From positions 59,701-123,700 of the forward strand of contig NZ_JANCOC010000004.1 of NCBI RefSeq assembly GCF_024294905.1: 64,000 nucleotides of DNA. Direction: 5' to 3'. This document shows positions 1-8,678 of this stretch, piece after piece. The notes beneath the pieces are model-generated. The model was not told where the DNA came from, searched no databases, and was given only the letters and a program-made list of their open reading frames with translations. Source of the stretch: Rothia gullae. GTDB lineage: Bacteria; Actinomycetota; Actinomycetes; Actinomycetales; Micrococcaceae. The translations under genes were made by a program, and so were the position numbers. Each line of letters begins with the position of its first letter. Positions within the stretch are counted from its first letter, which is position 1.

Positions 1-843
1 GAGCACCGCCGCAAGCGTGAGCGTGCGAATGCGCAGAAGAAGGCGAATGCTCTGATGGAGCAGGCGAATAAGATGCGCGCGAAGGCGACGAAGGCTGTTG
101 CTGCTCAGCAGATGATTAAGCGTGCTGAGAAGCTTCTGCGTGGCCTGGAGGATGAGCGTCAGATCGATAAGGTTGCGGCGATTCGCTTCCCGGATCCGGC
201 GCCGTGCGGTAAGACTCCGCTGTCTGCGCAGGGCCTGTCGAAGTCCTATGGCTCTCTGGAGATTTTCACGGACGTTGATTTGGCGATTGACCGCGGTTCG
301 CGCGTGGTGGTGCTGGGCCTAAACGGTGCCGGTAAGACCACACTGCTACGCATGCTGGCTGGTTCCACCGAGCCTGATACGGGTGAGGTCGTGTACGGTC
401 ACGGCGCGAAGCTGGGCTATTTTGCGCAGGAACATGAAATTCTTGATGGTGACCGTACTGTCTTTGAGAACATGAAGTCTGCTGCACCGGATCTGGATGA
501 CACCCGCGTGCGTACGATTCTGGGTTCGTTCCTGTTCTCCGGTGATGACGTGGATAAGCCTGCCGGTGTGCTTTCCGGTGGTGAGAAGACCCGTCTGTCC
601 CTGGCGACCCTGGTGGCGTCGAGTGCGAATGTGCTGCTGCTCGATGAGCCGACCAACAACCTGGACCCCGCCTCGCGTGAGGAGATTCTGAACGCGTTGA
701 AGGCGTATCAGGGCTCCATTGTGATGGTTTCTCACGATGAGGGTGCCGTGGAGGCGCTGGATCCTGAGCGTGTGCTACTTCTGCCGGATGCGGTGGAGGA
801 CCTATGGTCGAAGGATTACCAGGATCTGATTTCGCTGGCGTAA
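1..843 (+). CDS. ABC-F family ATP-binding protein, C-terminal part
   Basis: The reading frame is open from base 1, so the start lies outside the window and only the last 280 residues are visible. They begin in the charged inter-domain linker and continue through the second nucleotide-binding domain: Walker A GLNGAGKTT, signature LSGGEKTRLSLA, Walker B LLLDEPTNNLD and the switch histidine in MVSHDE. There are no membrane segments. Soluble two-domain ABC-F proteins act on the ribosome (translation factors or antibiotic protection); which subgroup this is cannot be told without the N-terminus. A stem-loop terminator follows the stop. Confidence 0.9.
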   Translation, partial: EHRRKRERANAQKKANALMEQANKMRAKATKAVAAQQMIKRAEKLLRGLEDERQIDKVAAIRFPDPAPCGKTPLSAQGLSKSYGSLEIFTDVDLAIDRGSRVVVLGLNGAGKTTLLRMLAGSTEPDTGEVVYGHGAKLGYFAQEHEILDGDRTVFENMKSAAPDLDDTRVRTILGSFLFSGDDVDKPAGVLSGGEKTRLSLATLVASSANVLLLDEPTNNLDPASREEILNALKAYQGSIVMVSHDEGAVEALDPERVLLLPDAVEDLWSKDYQDLISLA

Positions 844-873
844 GCAATATTCGCTGAACATCAAAGCATGGGG

Positions 874-905
874 GAGGCTTCGGTACCGTGTGGTGCCGGG
901 GCCTC
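874..905 (+). terminator. Terminator after the ABC-F gene
   Basis: Imperfect stem-loop (GAGGC..CGGTACC paired with GGTGCCG..GCCTC) starting about 30 bases past the stop and followed by a T-rich stretch. Confidence 0.55.
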
Positions 906-925
906 TTGTGTATTGCGCGTTGTTT

Positions 926-967
926 TATTGTCCGGGGTGTATTGTCCAGGGCCTATTGTCCAGGGCG
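926..967. repeat. Three tandem copies of a 14-bp unit
   Basis: The unit TATTGTCCAGGGCC occurs at 940-953, with variants at 926-939 (TATTGTCCGGGGTG) and 954-967 (last base G). A fourth partial TATT follows. The array lies in noncoding sequence between the ABC-F terminator and the minigene. Confidence 0.85.
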
Positions 968-1416
968 TATTTTTTGTGTTCTGAAAATGTGTTGCGGAGA
1001 TATTGTCGGTATTTTTCTTGTGAATAGTGCGGAAAAATGTGACCTGACCCGTGGGGTTGTATTGTTTTCTGATCATATGTGGTGTAATTGCGTTCCCGTG
1101 CATGTGACTTGTGGGGTATAACATACGAAACTCGCGGCGTATTTGATGGGAAATAATGTTGCCTTGTGGGTTTTTCTGTGAGAAAGAAAAGCTCTCGGGC
1201 GATATTTCAGGGGGTCTTTGTGGGCTTTTTGAATTTTTTATGTGTCTCTACATACATTGTGGGAAAAATGGTAGAAACACAACATGTATGAGGCGTAGAC
1301 TTGTAACTGTTCCCGCCACTGCGAGGACGCAAACGCGAAACATTAGGGCTCACTACCGATGGTGAGTTAGCGCGGGGGAGAAGAGATTCCCGCCCGCTCA
1401 CGAAGGAGAACTGCCA

Positions 1417-1503
1417 ATGCACAACACTGAGTTCGAGAAGTACCCCACCTCCGGTGAAGAGAACGTTGAGGTTGACGTCTTCTGGCCCATCCAGGACGCT
1501 TAA
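1417..1503 (+). CDS. 28-residue small protein of unknown function (minigene)
   Basis: A 28-codon ORF begins with ATG 7 bases after a strong ribosome binding site (AAGGAG at 1403-1408). The peptide starts MHNTEFEKYP and ends VDVFWPIQDA. It is acidic (five Glu, two Asp, one Lys), has aromatic residues near both ends, and has no cysteine, signal peptide or membrane segment. Codons are those of well-expressed local genes (GAG, AAG, TAC, GTT, CAG). A near-perfect terminator follows within 40 bases, so it looks like an independent unit. There are no modification or export genes beside it, which argues against a classical RiPP cluster. I do not recognise the family. Confidence 0.6.
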   Translation: MHNTEFEKYPTSGEENVEVDVFWPIQDA

Positions 1504-1540
1504 TCTCTCACCCCGATAGGTCGGGATAAGGATTAGAAAA

Positions 1541-1576
1541 GCACCCCGTTGCTTCCGTAGGGAAGTGACGGGGTGC
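1541..1576. terminator. Strong terminator between the minigene and the YdjM-like gene
   Basis: Sixteen-base stem (GCACCCCGT paired with ACGGGGTGC, extended by CTTCC/GGAAG with two G-U pairs) around a GTAG loop. Lying between converging genes, it can serve both strands. Confidence 0.8.
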
Positions 1577-1601
1577 TTTGCTGTCCTGAGTGAGAATTTA
1601 G

Positions 1602-2330
1602 TTATGCAGCGTTAATACCCAGTCCGAACATTTGCAGAGGGTATTCGGTAAAGCTCATCATGGCTGCCGCGTACCAGGCGACGTACCCGGTCAGTACTAG
1701 AACGAGTGCCTTCTCGCGTACGCTGCCAGCATCACCCAGAATAGGCAGTGCCATGTAGCCGCTCTTTTTCCATAAGGAGGAAGCCACTAGGGGTTTGATA
1801 ACAATGGGGTAGAGGGGCAGTAGTCCGCGGGTTGTCAGCAGGTCGCCAATCAGGTGAATGGTGGCGCCGACCGAAATAGCCCAGGGGAGCAGTGACAGCG
1901 AATCAGTCGTGTAGGCGGCATATCCGAGGGCGACGGCACCGATCCATCCACCCGGTGCGCCGAGCACGCGCAAGGCTAGACCGCCCGAGAAAGCGGCAAG
2001 AAGTAGTGAAGCCCAGGGGATTCCGTTGTAGCTCAGGTTGGCGCTGAAATAGGCAACCGCCCAGAAGACTACCAGACCCAAAATGGAGTGCGTTCCCTTG
2101 CGGTGTCCGCCGCTGACTGCCCCGATAATGCGTGCTACCCAGCGTGAAATGGGCGGGATGGAGTTGGCGATACTGCCGTTGTGGTGGTCAATATCCGGTA
2201 GCATGCCCGCACCGGCGCACGCCAGGGTGGTCACGATGAGGGTGGGGGTATTGGGAACCTGCACCACTCCCGTCTCGACGAGCACTAGCCAGCCAGCTGC
2301 GGCGCTGACAGTATGCGAATAGCCCATCAT
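1602..2330 (-). CDS. YdjM/DUF457-type membrane-bound metal-dependent hydrolase family protein
   Basis: The 242 residues match the YdjM family (DUF457; often called membrane-bound metal-dependent hydrolase, activity unproven). Family marks are the N-terminal MGYSHTVSAAAGW, the DIDHH motif near residue 47 and GGHRKGTHS near residue 76, whose histidines and acids could bind metal. Several hydrophobic segments follow, so it is an inner-membrane protein. An AGGAGG site lies 9 bases before the first ATG, which decides that start over the next codon's ATG. The gene stands alone between a terminator and an A+T-rich promoter region. Confidence 0.8.
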   Translation of the reverse strand: MMGYSHTVSAAAGWLVLVETGVVQVPNTPTLIVTTLACAGAGMLPDIDHHNGSIANSIPPISRWVARIIGAVSGGHRKGTHSILGLVVFWAVAYFSANLSYNGIPWASLLLAAFSGGLALRVLGAPGGWIGAVALGYAAYTTDSLSLLPWAISVGATIHLIGDLLTTRGLLPLYPIVIKPLVASSLWKKSGYMALPILGDAGSVREKALVLVLTGYVAWYAAAMMSFTEYPLQMFGLGINAA

Positions 2331-2515
2331 GGGGAGGTGCCTCCTTGAATGTAATTGCCCTGCGAGTGTGGTTGCCCTGTGAATGTGGTTGTCTGGGTGC
2401 CGGGATGTTCACTCGAACTAATTAGAACAAATATAGCATATATCGAAATTACTTTCGATAAGCGGGGTTATTCCTTAAGTGGAGCCACCTCAAGCGGCAC
2501 TACCTCTCGATGGCA

Positions 2516-2743
2516 CTACCCCTCAAACGGAAGAGTCTGCTTCCAGAACTCACGCTCGCGCAGGTAATTCTCCAGCCAACCCACGTGGTCGGAGCACGCC
2601 AACCAGATCTTGCGGCGCTCGGGGGTGTGCACCTTCGGGTTGTTCCAGAGCAGCTGAAATTCTGCCGCCTGCTGGCAGCCCTTACGGGAGCACTTGGCGT
2701 ACTCGGGCTGTGCATCCTGGGAAAGTGAACCGAGCAGATCCAT
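2516..2743 (-). CDS. Small conserved Cys/His protein, likely zinc-binding
   Basis: A 75-residue soluble protein with the pairing CSRKGC near residue 18 and WLACSDH near residue 48, an arrangement that could hold one zinc ion. The central segment WNNPKVHTPERRKIW is, as I recall, the conserved core of a short Micrococcaceae family that databases often label acetone carboxylase. That label cannot be right for so small a protein. AAGGA about 11 bases upstream supports the ATG. It is transcribed away from fabG. Function unknown. Confidence 0.65.
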   Translation of the reverse strand: MDLLGSLSQDAQPEYAKCSRKGCQQAAEFQLLWNNPKVHTPERRKIWLACSDHVGWLENYLREREFWKQTLPFEG

Positions 2744-3029
2744 ATCTTCTTATCCTTACTATTGCGCCTCGACGTGCGGTGTTATTCCGTGCCCGCGCGA
2801 TCGGGCAGAAAAGGGGTGCGGGCTGTTCCGCTTTAGCTAGTGTACGCGCCCGATGAGGCATGTAAAAGAAGGGGAGCCGGTGTTCAGTGTTCAAGAGTGG
2901 AGTGTAGCCTGCGGCACCTTTGCGCTAAAACGCGGTAAAATAAGGCTTGTCTGTCCATTCGTCCACACCCCAACCGTGTAGCCGCTGCATCGGCGCTGAT
3001 CGCGAGGGGTCGACTCATCAAGGAAGCTC

Positions 3030-3746
3030 ATGAGCGAGAACACTCCCAAGACTGTGCTGGTCACCGGCGGCAACCGAGGCATCGGCTACGAAATTGCCAA
3101 GGAATTCCAGGCAGCAGGACACAATGTCTGCATCACCTACCGTAGCGGTGAAGCCCCCGAAGAATTTTTCGCCGTCAAGGCAGATGTACGCGATGCCGAC
3201 AGTATTAACGAAGCATTCAAGGAAATTGAAGCAGAATTCGGTCCCGTGGAGGTGCTGGTCGCCAACGCAGGTATCACCCGCGACATGCTGCTGATGCGCA
3301 TGAAGGAATCCGACTTCACCGACGTGGTCGACACCAACCTCACCGGTTCTTTCCGCGTGGTTCAGCGCGCCATCAAGGGCATGCTGAAGCTCAAGCGCGG
3401 CCGCATTATCCTGGTTTCCTCCGTGGTGGGTCTGTACGGTTCCCCCGGCCAGGTCAACTACTCCGCGTCCAAGGCTGCACTGGTCGGTATGGCACGCTCC
3501 ATCACCCGGGAGCTGGGCGGTCGTAACATCACCGCTAATGTGGTGGCACCGGGCTTCATTAACACCGCAATGACCGAGGTTCTGCCCGAAGAGACCAAGA
3601 AGAACTACCTCGCATCTATCCCGGCTGGTCGTTTCGCGGAGGCGGAAGAGGTTGCTCGCGTGATTCGTTGGCTCGCATCCGATGAGGCTAGCTATATTTC
3701 TGGCGCTGTCATCCCCGTTGATGGCGGCCTGGGCATGGGTCACTAA
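3030..3746 (+). CDS. fabG: 3-oxoacyl-[acyl-carrier-protein] reductase FabG
   Basis: A 238-residue classical short-chain dehydrogenase that reduces 3-oxoacyl-ACP with NADPH in type II fatty acid synthesis. The cofactor motif TGGNRGIG is at residues 12-19, NAG at 79-81, and the catalytic set is Ser131, Tyr144 and Lys148 in the YSASK context. The C-terminal PVDGGLGMGH is typical of actinobacterial FabG1. AAGGA sits upstream of the ATG. It is followed 73 bases later by a second dehydrogenase rather than inhA, the partner found in mycobacteria. Confidence 0.92.
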   Translation: MSENTPKTVLVTGGNRGIGYEIAKEFQAAGHNVCITYRSGEAPEEFFAVKADVRDADSINEAFKEIEAEFGPVEVLVANAGITRDMLLMRMKESDFTDVVDTNLTGSFRVVQRAIKGMLKLKRGRIILVSSVVGLYGSPGQVNYSASKAALVGMARSITRELGGRNITANVVAPGFINTAMTEVLPEETKKNYLASIPAGRFAEAEEVARVIRWLASDEASYISGAVIPVDGGLGMGH

Positions 3747-3819
3747 CCCCACCCCGTACGGACTGCACGAAGTGCCCGAATGTGGGCGCACCCTTTCTAA
3801 ACTTTAAGGACATAAAACT

Positions 3820-4563
3820 ATGGCACAGCTGACCGGCAAGACCATCATCATTACCGGCTCCTCCCGCGGCGTTGGCGCAGACACCGCACAGATTCTCGCC
3901 GCTGAGGGCGCGAACATTGTGGTGAACTACCGCTCCAAGGCACCCCGCGCGAACAAGATCGTCAAGGCTATTGAAGAGGCTGGCGGCAAGGCAATCGCAG
4001 TGCAGGCTGACGTGACCAACAATGAGGACCTACAGAACCTCGTTAACACCGCCGTGGAGACCTTCGGCTCCCTGGACTACCTAATCCTGAACGCTTCGGG
4101 CGGTATGGAAACCGGCATGGGCGAAGACTACGCAATGCGCCTGAACCGTGACGCACAGCTGAACCTGGCACGCCTGGCTGCAGAGAAGATGCCCGAAGGC
4201 GCACGCATCGTGTTCGTGACCAGCCACCAGGCGCACTTCATCCGCGAGGTTGAGACCATGGACGAGTACAAGCCCGTCGCAGAGTCCAAGCGCGCAGGCG
4301 AAGACGCACTGATCGCCGAGATTCCCGCACTTTCCGAGAAGGGTATCTCCCTGGTCGTCGTGTCCGCTGACATGATTGAAGGCACCGTCACCGCAACCCT
4401 GCTGAACCGCCTGCACCCCGGCGCTATTGAGCAGCGCCGCGAGACCGCCGGAAAGCTCTACACCGTCAACGAGTTCGCACAGGAAATCGCGAAGATGGTC
4501 ACCGCAGACGTTGAGACCGGCCACGTTGAGCTGGTTGGCGGCGCACGCGGCTTCATCGACTAA
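3820..4563 (+). CDS. SDR family oxidoreductase
   Basis: A 247-residue Rossmann-fold dehydrogenase with TGSSRGVG at residues 12-19 and a NASGG in place of the NAG motif. The catalytic region is unusual: Ser is in VFVTSHQAH, and the tyrosine of DEYKPVAESK is seven residues from the lysine, not the standard YxxxK spacing, so the catalytic pair must be assigned with care. It is probably co-transcribed with fabG (73-base gap). The substrate is unknown. It is not InhA, since it lacks that family's features. The tail VELVGGARGFID is SDR-like. Confidence 0.82.
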   Translation: MAQLTGKTIIITGSSRGVGADTAQILAAEGANIVVNYRSKAPRANKIVKAIEEAGGKAIAVQADVTNNEDLQNLVNTAVETFGSLDYLILNASGGMETGMGEDYAMRLNRDAQLNLARLAAEKMPEGARIVFVTSHQAHFIREVETMDEYKPVAESKRAGEDALIAEIPALSEKGISLVVVSADMIEGTVTATLLNRLHPGAIEQRRETAGKLYTVNEFAQEIAKMVTADVETGHVELVGGARGFID

Positions 4564-4574
4564 TAACTTCAGTT

Positions 4575-4663
4575 GCTATAGGTGCCGTTGCGGATGCGCC
4601 CGCCCCTCTGACAAGGTACATTTGATGAGGCGCGCCGCTCCTTACCGCGGCGGCACCTATAGC
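4575..4663. repeat. 13-bp inverted repeat with 63-base loop
   Basis: GCTATAGGTGCCG (4575-4587) pairs perfectly with CGGCACCTATAGC (4651-4663) just after the SDR stop. The right arm leads into a 16-base direct repeat, CCTATAGCTCCTAAGA, at 4656-4671 and 4674-4689. It may be a processed or terminating structure in the 246-base gap before the ABC gene. Confidence 0.7.
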
Positions 4664-4809
4664 TCCTAAGACCCCTATAGCTCCTAAGATTTTGCGCGAG
4701 GTACCCAATGTGGGGTGCCCGCGCACTATGCGCCAACCGCTCCGATAACCCGGCACGGGTTCCGGGGTGGGGGCGCATCCCATCCATCTAACTCACTGGA
4801 AGAAGAACC

Positions 4810-5598
4810 ATGAGCACCGTACTCAACCTTCAGAATGTCTCCGTGATTCGCGGCGGCCGCCCCATCCTTAACAACGTTTCGTGGACTGTGAACGAAGGTG
4901 AACGCTGGGTCGTTCTGGGCCCCAACGGCGCCGGTAAGTCCACTCTGCTTTCGATTGCGGCAGCCCGCCTGCACCCGACCAGCGGCGAGGTTGAAATCCT
5001 TGACGAGACCCTCGGCGCTGTTGACGTATTCGACCTCCGCCCGCGCATTGGTCTATCCTCCGGTGCTTCGGCTACCCAGATTCCCGCCAACGAGAAGGTT
5101 TCCGACGTTGTCGTGACCGCAGCGTACGCTGTGTCCGGCCGCTGGAAGGAAGAATACGACGTCATGGACGACGAGCGTGCCACCGAGCTGCTGGCTGAGT
5201 GGGGTGTCGACACCCTCGCTGACCGCACCTTCGGCTCCCTCTCCGACGGCGAGCGCAAGCGTGCGCTGATTGCCCGCGCCCTCATGACGGACCCCGAAAT
5301 GCTACTGCTGGACGAGCCCGGCGCAGGCATGGACATCTCGGGCCGAGAGGACCTGGTTGAGCGTCTGACCGCACTTGCCGCTGACCCCTACGCACCGGCT
5401 ACCGTGCTCATCACCCACCACCTCGAGGAAATCCCGGCGGGCTTCACCCACGCCCTGCTGGTCCGTGACGGTGGCGTGGTCGCCGCCGGCCCGATCCTGT
5501 CCACCATTACCGAGGCAAACCTCGCCGCAACCTACGACATGGACCTGGCTCTGACCGTCACCTCCGCGGGTCGTTACTCCGCGTTTAAGCGCGCATGA
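4810..5598 (+). CDS. ABC transporter ATP-binding protein
   Basis: A 262-residue single nucleotide-binding domain. Walker A is GPNGAGKST at residues 37-45, followed by a Q-loop region, LSDGERKRALIARAL signature and MLLLDEPGAGMD Walker B, with the switch histidine in LITHHLEEIP. It resembles the stand-alone ATPases of the YlmA/ModF type; no permease is adjacent, so a transport role is unproven. AGAAGAA precedes the ATG. Its last four bases overlap the methyltransferase gene (ATGA), so the two are translationally coupled. Confidence 0.88.
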   Translation: MSTVLNLQNVSVIRGGRPILNNVSWTVNEGERWVVLGPNGAGKSTLLSIAAARLHPTSGEVEILDETLGAVDVFDLRPRIGLSSGASATQIPANEKVSDVVVTAAYAVSGRWKEEYDVMDDERATELLAEWGVDTLADRTFGSLSDGERKRALIARALMTDPEMLLLDEPGAGMDISGREDLVERLTALAADPYAPATVLITHHLEEIPAGFTHALLVRDGGVVAAGPILSTITEANLAATYDMDLALTVTSAGRYSAFKRA

Positions 5599-6473
5599 GC
5601 CGTGCCCTGAAGCAGCTGAGCGCCGAACAGATCGCTGAGCGTGCCGAGCGTGTCTACGCCATCGAATCGGTCACGGCTCTGGCGCAGGCACCCGAGCAGG
5701 CTTTACGCTACTACACGCAGCTGACCGATGTGAAGCTCCGTAGCGCCATGGAGCCGCAGTGGGGTATTTACATTGCGGAGTCTTCGAAGGTGATTCGTCG
5801 TGCGCTCGCTGCCGGTCATCAGCCCGTTTCTTTCCTGATGAGTGAGAAATGGGCTGATGATTTGGCGGATGTTTTGCGCGCCCATTCTGACACTCCCGCG
5901 TATGTGGGTAGTGAGGAGCAGCTGGAGCAGGTGACCGGTTTTCATCTGCATCGTGGCGCGTTGGCTGCGATGGCTCGTCCGGCGCCGCAGCCTCTGGAAC
6001 GGTTGCTGCAGGGTGCCTCTCGCGTGGCGATTTTGGAAGATATTGTGGACCACACGAATGTGGGAGCTATTTTCCGTTCGGCTGCCGCGCTGAACGTGGA
6101 TGCCGTGCTGGTGACTCCGCGGTGCGCTGATCCGCTGTACCGCCGCTCGATTCGCGTGTCGATGGGTACTGTTTTTCAGGTGCCGTGGGCTCGCCTGGAG
6201 TCGTGGCCTGCTAATCTGCAGACCCTGCACGAGCTGGGCTTTAAGAGCGCGGCGTTGGCTTTGGAGGAGGACTCGCTGACCCTGGAGGAGCTGTCTGCCC
6301 GCCGGGATGAGAAGCTTGCGCTGATTCTGGGCACGGAGGGGCACGGCCTGTCGCCCCGCACCTTGGCGGCGTGTGACGATACGGTGATGATTCCGATGTC
6401 GCACGGTGTGGATTCTTTGAATGTTGCGGCGGCGAGTGCCGTGGCTTTCTGGGAGACCCGCCCGCGTTCATAA
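5595..6473 (+). CDS. TrmH/SpoU family RNA 2'-O-methyltransferase
   Basis: A 292-residue protein with an N-terminal L30e-like substrate-binding region (to about residue 130) and a C-terminal SPOUT methyltransferase fold. The three SpoU motifs are visible: NVGAIFRSAAAL, LILGTEGHGLS and IPMSHGVDSLNVAAASAV. Members use S-adenosylmethionine to methylate a ribose 2'-OH in rRNA or tRNA; the target here cannot be named. It starts inside the stop of the ABC gene. Confidence 0.9.
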   Translation: MSRALKQLSAEQIAERAERVYAIESVTALAQAPEQALRYYTQLTDVKLRSAMEPQWGIYIAESSKVIRRALAAGHQPVSFLMSEKWADDLADVLRAHSDTPAYVGSEEQLEQVTGFHLHRGALAAMARPAPQPLERLLQGASRVAILEDIVDHTNVGAIFRSAAALNVDAVLVTPRCADPLYRRSIRVSMGTVFQVPWARLESWPANLQTLHELGFKSAALALEEDSLTLEELSARRDEKLALILGTEGHGLSPRTLAACDDTVMIPMSHGVDSLNVAAASAVAFWETRPRS

Positions 6474-6690
6474 CATGAGTTCTCACCTGATTCTTAACCC
6501 GCGTGAGTACCTTCTTCGGGTTCCCTTGCGGTGTGTAGGTTGGTGTCTGTGAGGGAACGTACTGGGATTTAATCCGTGAAGGTGATACCCTTAATGGGTT
6601 GTGCACGCCCTATGCGGGCACAATGGTGATGCGCTCTGAGATTTTTCTCGATAGCTGCACATCGAAAAACCTACTCCATCTATATAAGGG

Positions 6691-6710
6691 CTACTGGCAA
6701 AATCCAGTAG
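6691..6710 (+). promoter_or_regulatory. Small hairpin in the rpmE2 leader
   Basis: CTACTGG and CCAGTAG form a 7-base stem directly before the AGAAGG ribosome binding site of the L31 gene, so it could modulate initiation. This is inferred from position only. Confidence 0.35.
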
Positions 6711-6726
6711 CAGAAGAAGGTAATCA

Positions 6727-6981
6727 ATGAAGGCAGAAATCCACCCGGACTACAACCTGGTTCTGTTCCGCGACCTCGCATCCGGCAAGGTCTTCCTGAC
6801 CCGTTCCACCATGACCTCGGACAAGACCGAGAAGTGGGAAGACGGTAACGAGTACCCGATTGTCGAGGTTGAAATCTCGTCTGAGTCGCACCCGTTCTAC
6901 ACCGGTAAGCAGCGCATCATGGACTCCGCAGGTCGCGTCGAGCGCTTCAACGCACGCTTCGGCAACTTCGGCAAGAAGTAA
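6727..6981 (+). CDS. rpmE2: 50S ribosomal protein L31 type B
   Basis: An 84-residue ribosomal protein of the large subunit. The start [10 protein letters not shown] and the segments [16 protein letters not shown] and [10 protein letters not shown] are those of type B L31. It has no cysteine at all, so it is the zinc-independent paralogue. In other actinobacteria such genes are often repressed by Zur, but I could not find a convincing Zur box upstream. A clear ribosome binding site and a following terminator show a single-gene unit. Confidence 0.95.
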   Translation: MKAEIHPDYNLVLFRDLASGKVFLTRSTMTSDKTEKWEDGNEYPIVEVEISSESHPFYTGKQRIMDSAGRVERFNARFGNFGKK

Positions 6982-7015
6982 ATCTTCTTTCCCGGTTTTG
7001 CTCTATAGCGAAATC

Positions 7016-7055
7016 AATGCCCCGTTCTCCTTGGTTTTCAGGGAGGCGGGGCATT
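7016..7055 (+). terminator. Terminator after rpmE2
   Basis: AATGCCCCG and CGGGGCATT pair around a loop of about 20 bases, 35 bases past the stop. Confidence 0.65.
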
Positions 7056-7325
7056 GCGCGTTCTATGCGGGTAGCAGAATGGGTCGCGTGAACGTGAGGA
7101 AAGTTGTAACGGGAGAAAAGTTGTAATGTAAAACCTTTCGTTCACCGGTGCGTAGACCCGCTGACGGCGTTACAATGGGAAAGTATTTTTGCGAGCTGTG
7201 CATTTTCTGTGCTCTCCAGCACCGCCCTATATCGGCGGGTTATTTTCCGGCTCTCGTATTCTAGAGACTTCGCTGGATTGCGCTACGCGCCTCGCGTATC
7301 ACCACCTCAAACAAAGGACAACTTA

Positions 7326-8453
7326 ATGAGCGATGCTCACTCTGAACCGTCGCAGAAGAAGAAATGGGGCAAGCGTGCCTTGCTGATCCTGCTGATTCTT
7401 CTGCTGGTTATTACCCTCGGTATTGGTTTCTTTATTTGGCGTGCTGGTCACACCTGGGATAGCAAGACCGGGAAGTTTGACTCAATCACTAATGTGGACG
7501 ATGACCTTAGCAAAATTAAGGAGCGGCTTGGCGCGGCTAAGACGCTCAACATGATGGAGCTGAAGGGTCCGACTGCCATCAACGCTAACGCCAGTGAACA
7601 CGATGCAGATGGCGACGGTATCTTGGACAACGGATACAATTACGGCGTTATTAAGGGACCCGGCAAGAACATTCTGTTGCTCGGTAGCGATACCCGTACT
7701 GGTGCTGATGCAGCTCTGGTGAGCGGTTCCCGTGCGGACACCATCATGCTGATGCATATCCCGGCTGACGGCAAGGGTGTGTACATCATCTCGATTATGC
7801 GTGACACCTGGGTTAATATTCCCGGTTACGGTACGGCTAAGGTGAACGCGGCGCTAAACTACGGCGGTATTTCCCTGCAGGTTGCTACCATCGAAAACCT
7901 GGTTGGCGTCAAGATTGACCATGTGGCTGAAATTGAGTTTGAAGGATTCAAGTCTCTCGTGAATGCCATTGGTGGCGTGGACGTCCAGGTTCCCTTCGCA
8001 TTCACCAGTAATGTCTGGACCTTTACCCCGGGTTTGATGCACCTCAACGGCAGTGGCGCTCTGAGCTTTGTTCGTGAACGTTACTCTTTCGCTGATGGTG
8101 ACTACCAGCGTGTTCGTAACCAGCGTGCGTTCCTGCGCGGTCTGTACAACACGATGAAGGCTAAGGGGGCGCTGAGCAATATTGCTTCTTTCCAGTCTTC
8201 TATCGAGTCTCTGACTGATTACATGCGTGTGGACTCCGGTCTGAATGCGGCGCAGATTGCTCAGATTGCGGCTCCGGTGTTGACCAGTGGTGACACCACG
8301 ATGCGCATGACCACTCTGCCGAACGCTGGCCCGGGTTGGTCCTATGACGGTCAGTCAATCATTCTGGTGAACCAGGAGGCAAATGCCCGGTTGGCAAGGG
8401 CTCTGCAGACTGACACGATGGATCAGTTCATGGCGACTTACGGTCAGGACTAA
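7326..8453 (+). CDS. LytR-CpsA-Psr (LCP) family cell wall glycopolymer ligase
   Basis: With the ATG at 7326, preceded by AAAGGA, the protein has 375 residues: a short basic cytoplasmic tail, one membrane helix (about residues 18-38) and an extracellular LCP domain. Typical marks are LLLGSDTRTG, SRADTIMLMHI, ISIMRDTWV and the arginine-rich FVRERYSFADGDYQRVRNQ. LCP enzymes move glycopolymers from polyprenyl-diphosphate carriers to peptidoglycan. The frame runs 39 codons further upstream, but that stretch has no good start signal. A 17-base-stem terminator follows. Confidence 0.9.
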   Translation: MSDAHSEPSQKKKWGKRALLILLILLLVITLGIGFFIWRAGHTWDSKTGKFDSITNVDDDLSKIKERLGAAKTLNMMELKGPTAINANASEHDADGDGILDNGYNYGVIKGPGKNILLLGSDTRTGADAALVSGSRADTIMLMHIPADGKGVYIISIMRDTWVNIPGYGTAKVNAALNYGGISLQVATIENLVGVKIDHVAEIEFEGFKSLVNAIGGVDVQVPFAFTSNVWTFTPGLMHLNGSGALSFVRERYSFADGDYQRVRNQRAFLRGLYNTMKAKGALSNIASFQSSIESLTDYMRVDSGLNAAQIAQIAAPVLTSGDTTMRMTTLPNAGPGWSYDGQSIILVNQEANARLARALQTDTMDQFMATYGQD

Positions 8454-8463
8454 GGCCTAACTC

Positions 8464-8510
8464 CTTGCGGGGGTGAAAGCTTGTATGGGCTTTCACCCCC
8501 GCAAGTTTTT
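8464..8510 (+). terminator. Terminator after the LCP gene
   Basis: Perfect 17-base stem (8464-8480 with 8489-8505) followed by TTTTT. Confidence 0.9.
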
Positions 8511-8589
8511 AACTGCTTCCGGGAAGCGCTACTGGGATGCAGACACTTGAAAGTGCCTCGTTAGCGTTTAGAGAGCTGTTGGGGCACAT

Positions 8590-8637
8590 AAAAGGGGCGG
8601 CTACCTCCACCGTGGTGGTAGGGTAGCCGCCCCTTTT
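8590..8637 (-). terminator. Terminator for the HIRAN-like membrane protein gene
   Basis: Perfect 16-base stem (AAAAGGGGCGGCTACC with its complement at 8622-8637). The A run on the left gives a U tract on minus-strand transcripts. It works on either strand. Confidence 0.8.
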
Positions 8638-8678
8638 GTATCGTTGCGTTGTATCTTTACGCCTTGTAGTAGAGGAGT

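Larger units (their letters stand above)
844..1416. other. AT-rich intergenic gap, no recognisable gene
   Basis: This 573-base gap is visibly richer in A and T than its flanks. It holds the ABC-F terminator, three tandem 14-base repeats at 926-967 and, at its right end, the leader of the minigene at 1417. The leader contains a short dyad (CTCAC/GTGAG near 1352-1369) and a GCGGG/CCCGC pairing just upstream of the ribosome binding site. No open frame here has convincing codon use, and I recognise no riboswitch class. Confidence 0.5.

Noticed and set aside
1290..1416. Riboswitch in the minigene leader
   Set aside because: Short hairpins are present, but no known aptamer core could be recognised.
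6474..6726. Zur operator before rpmE2
   Set aside because: Only a weak dyad around GGTGATACC was found; it does not match the actinobacterial Zur palindrome well.
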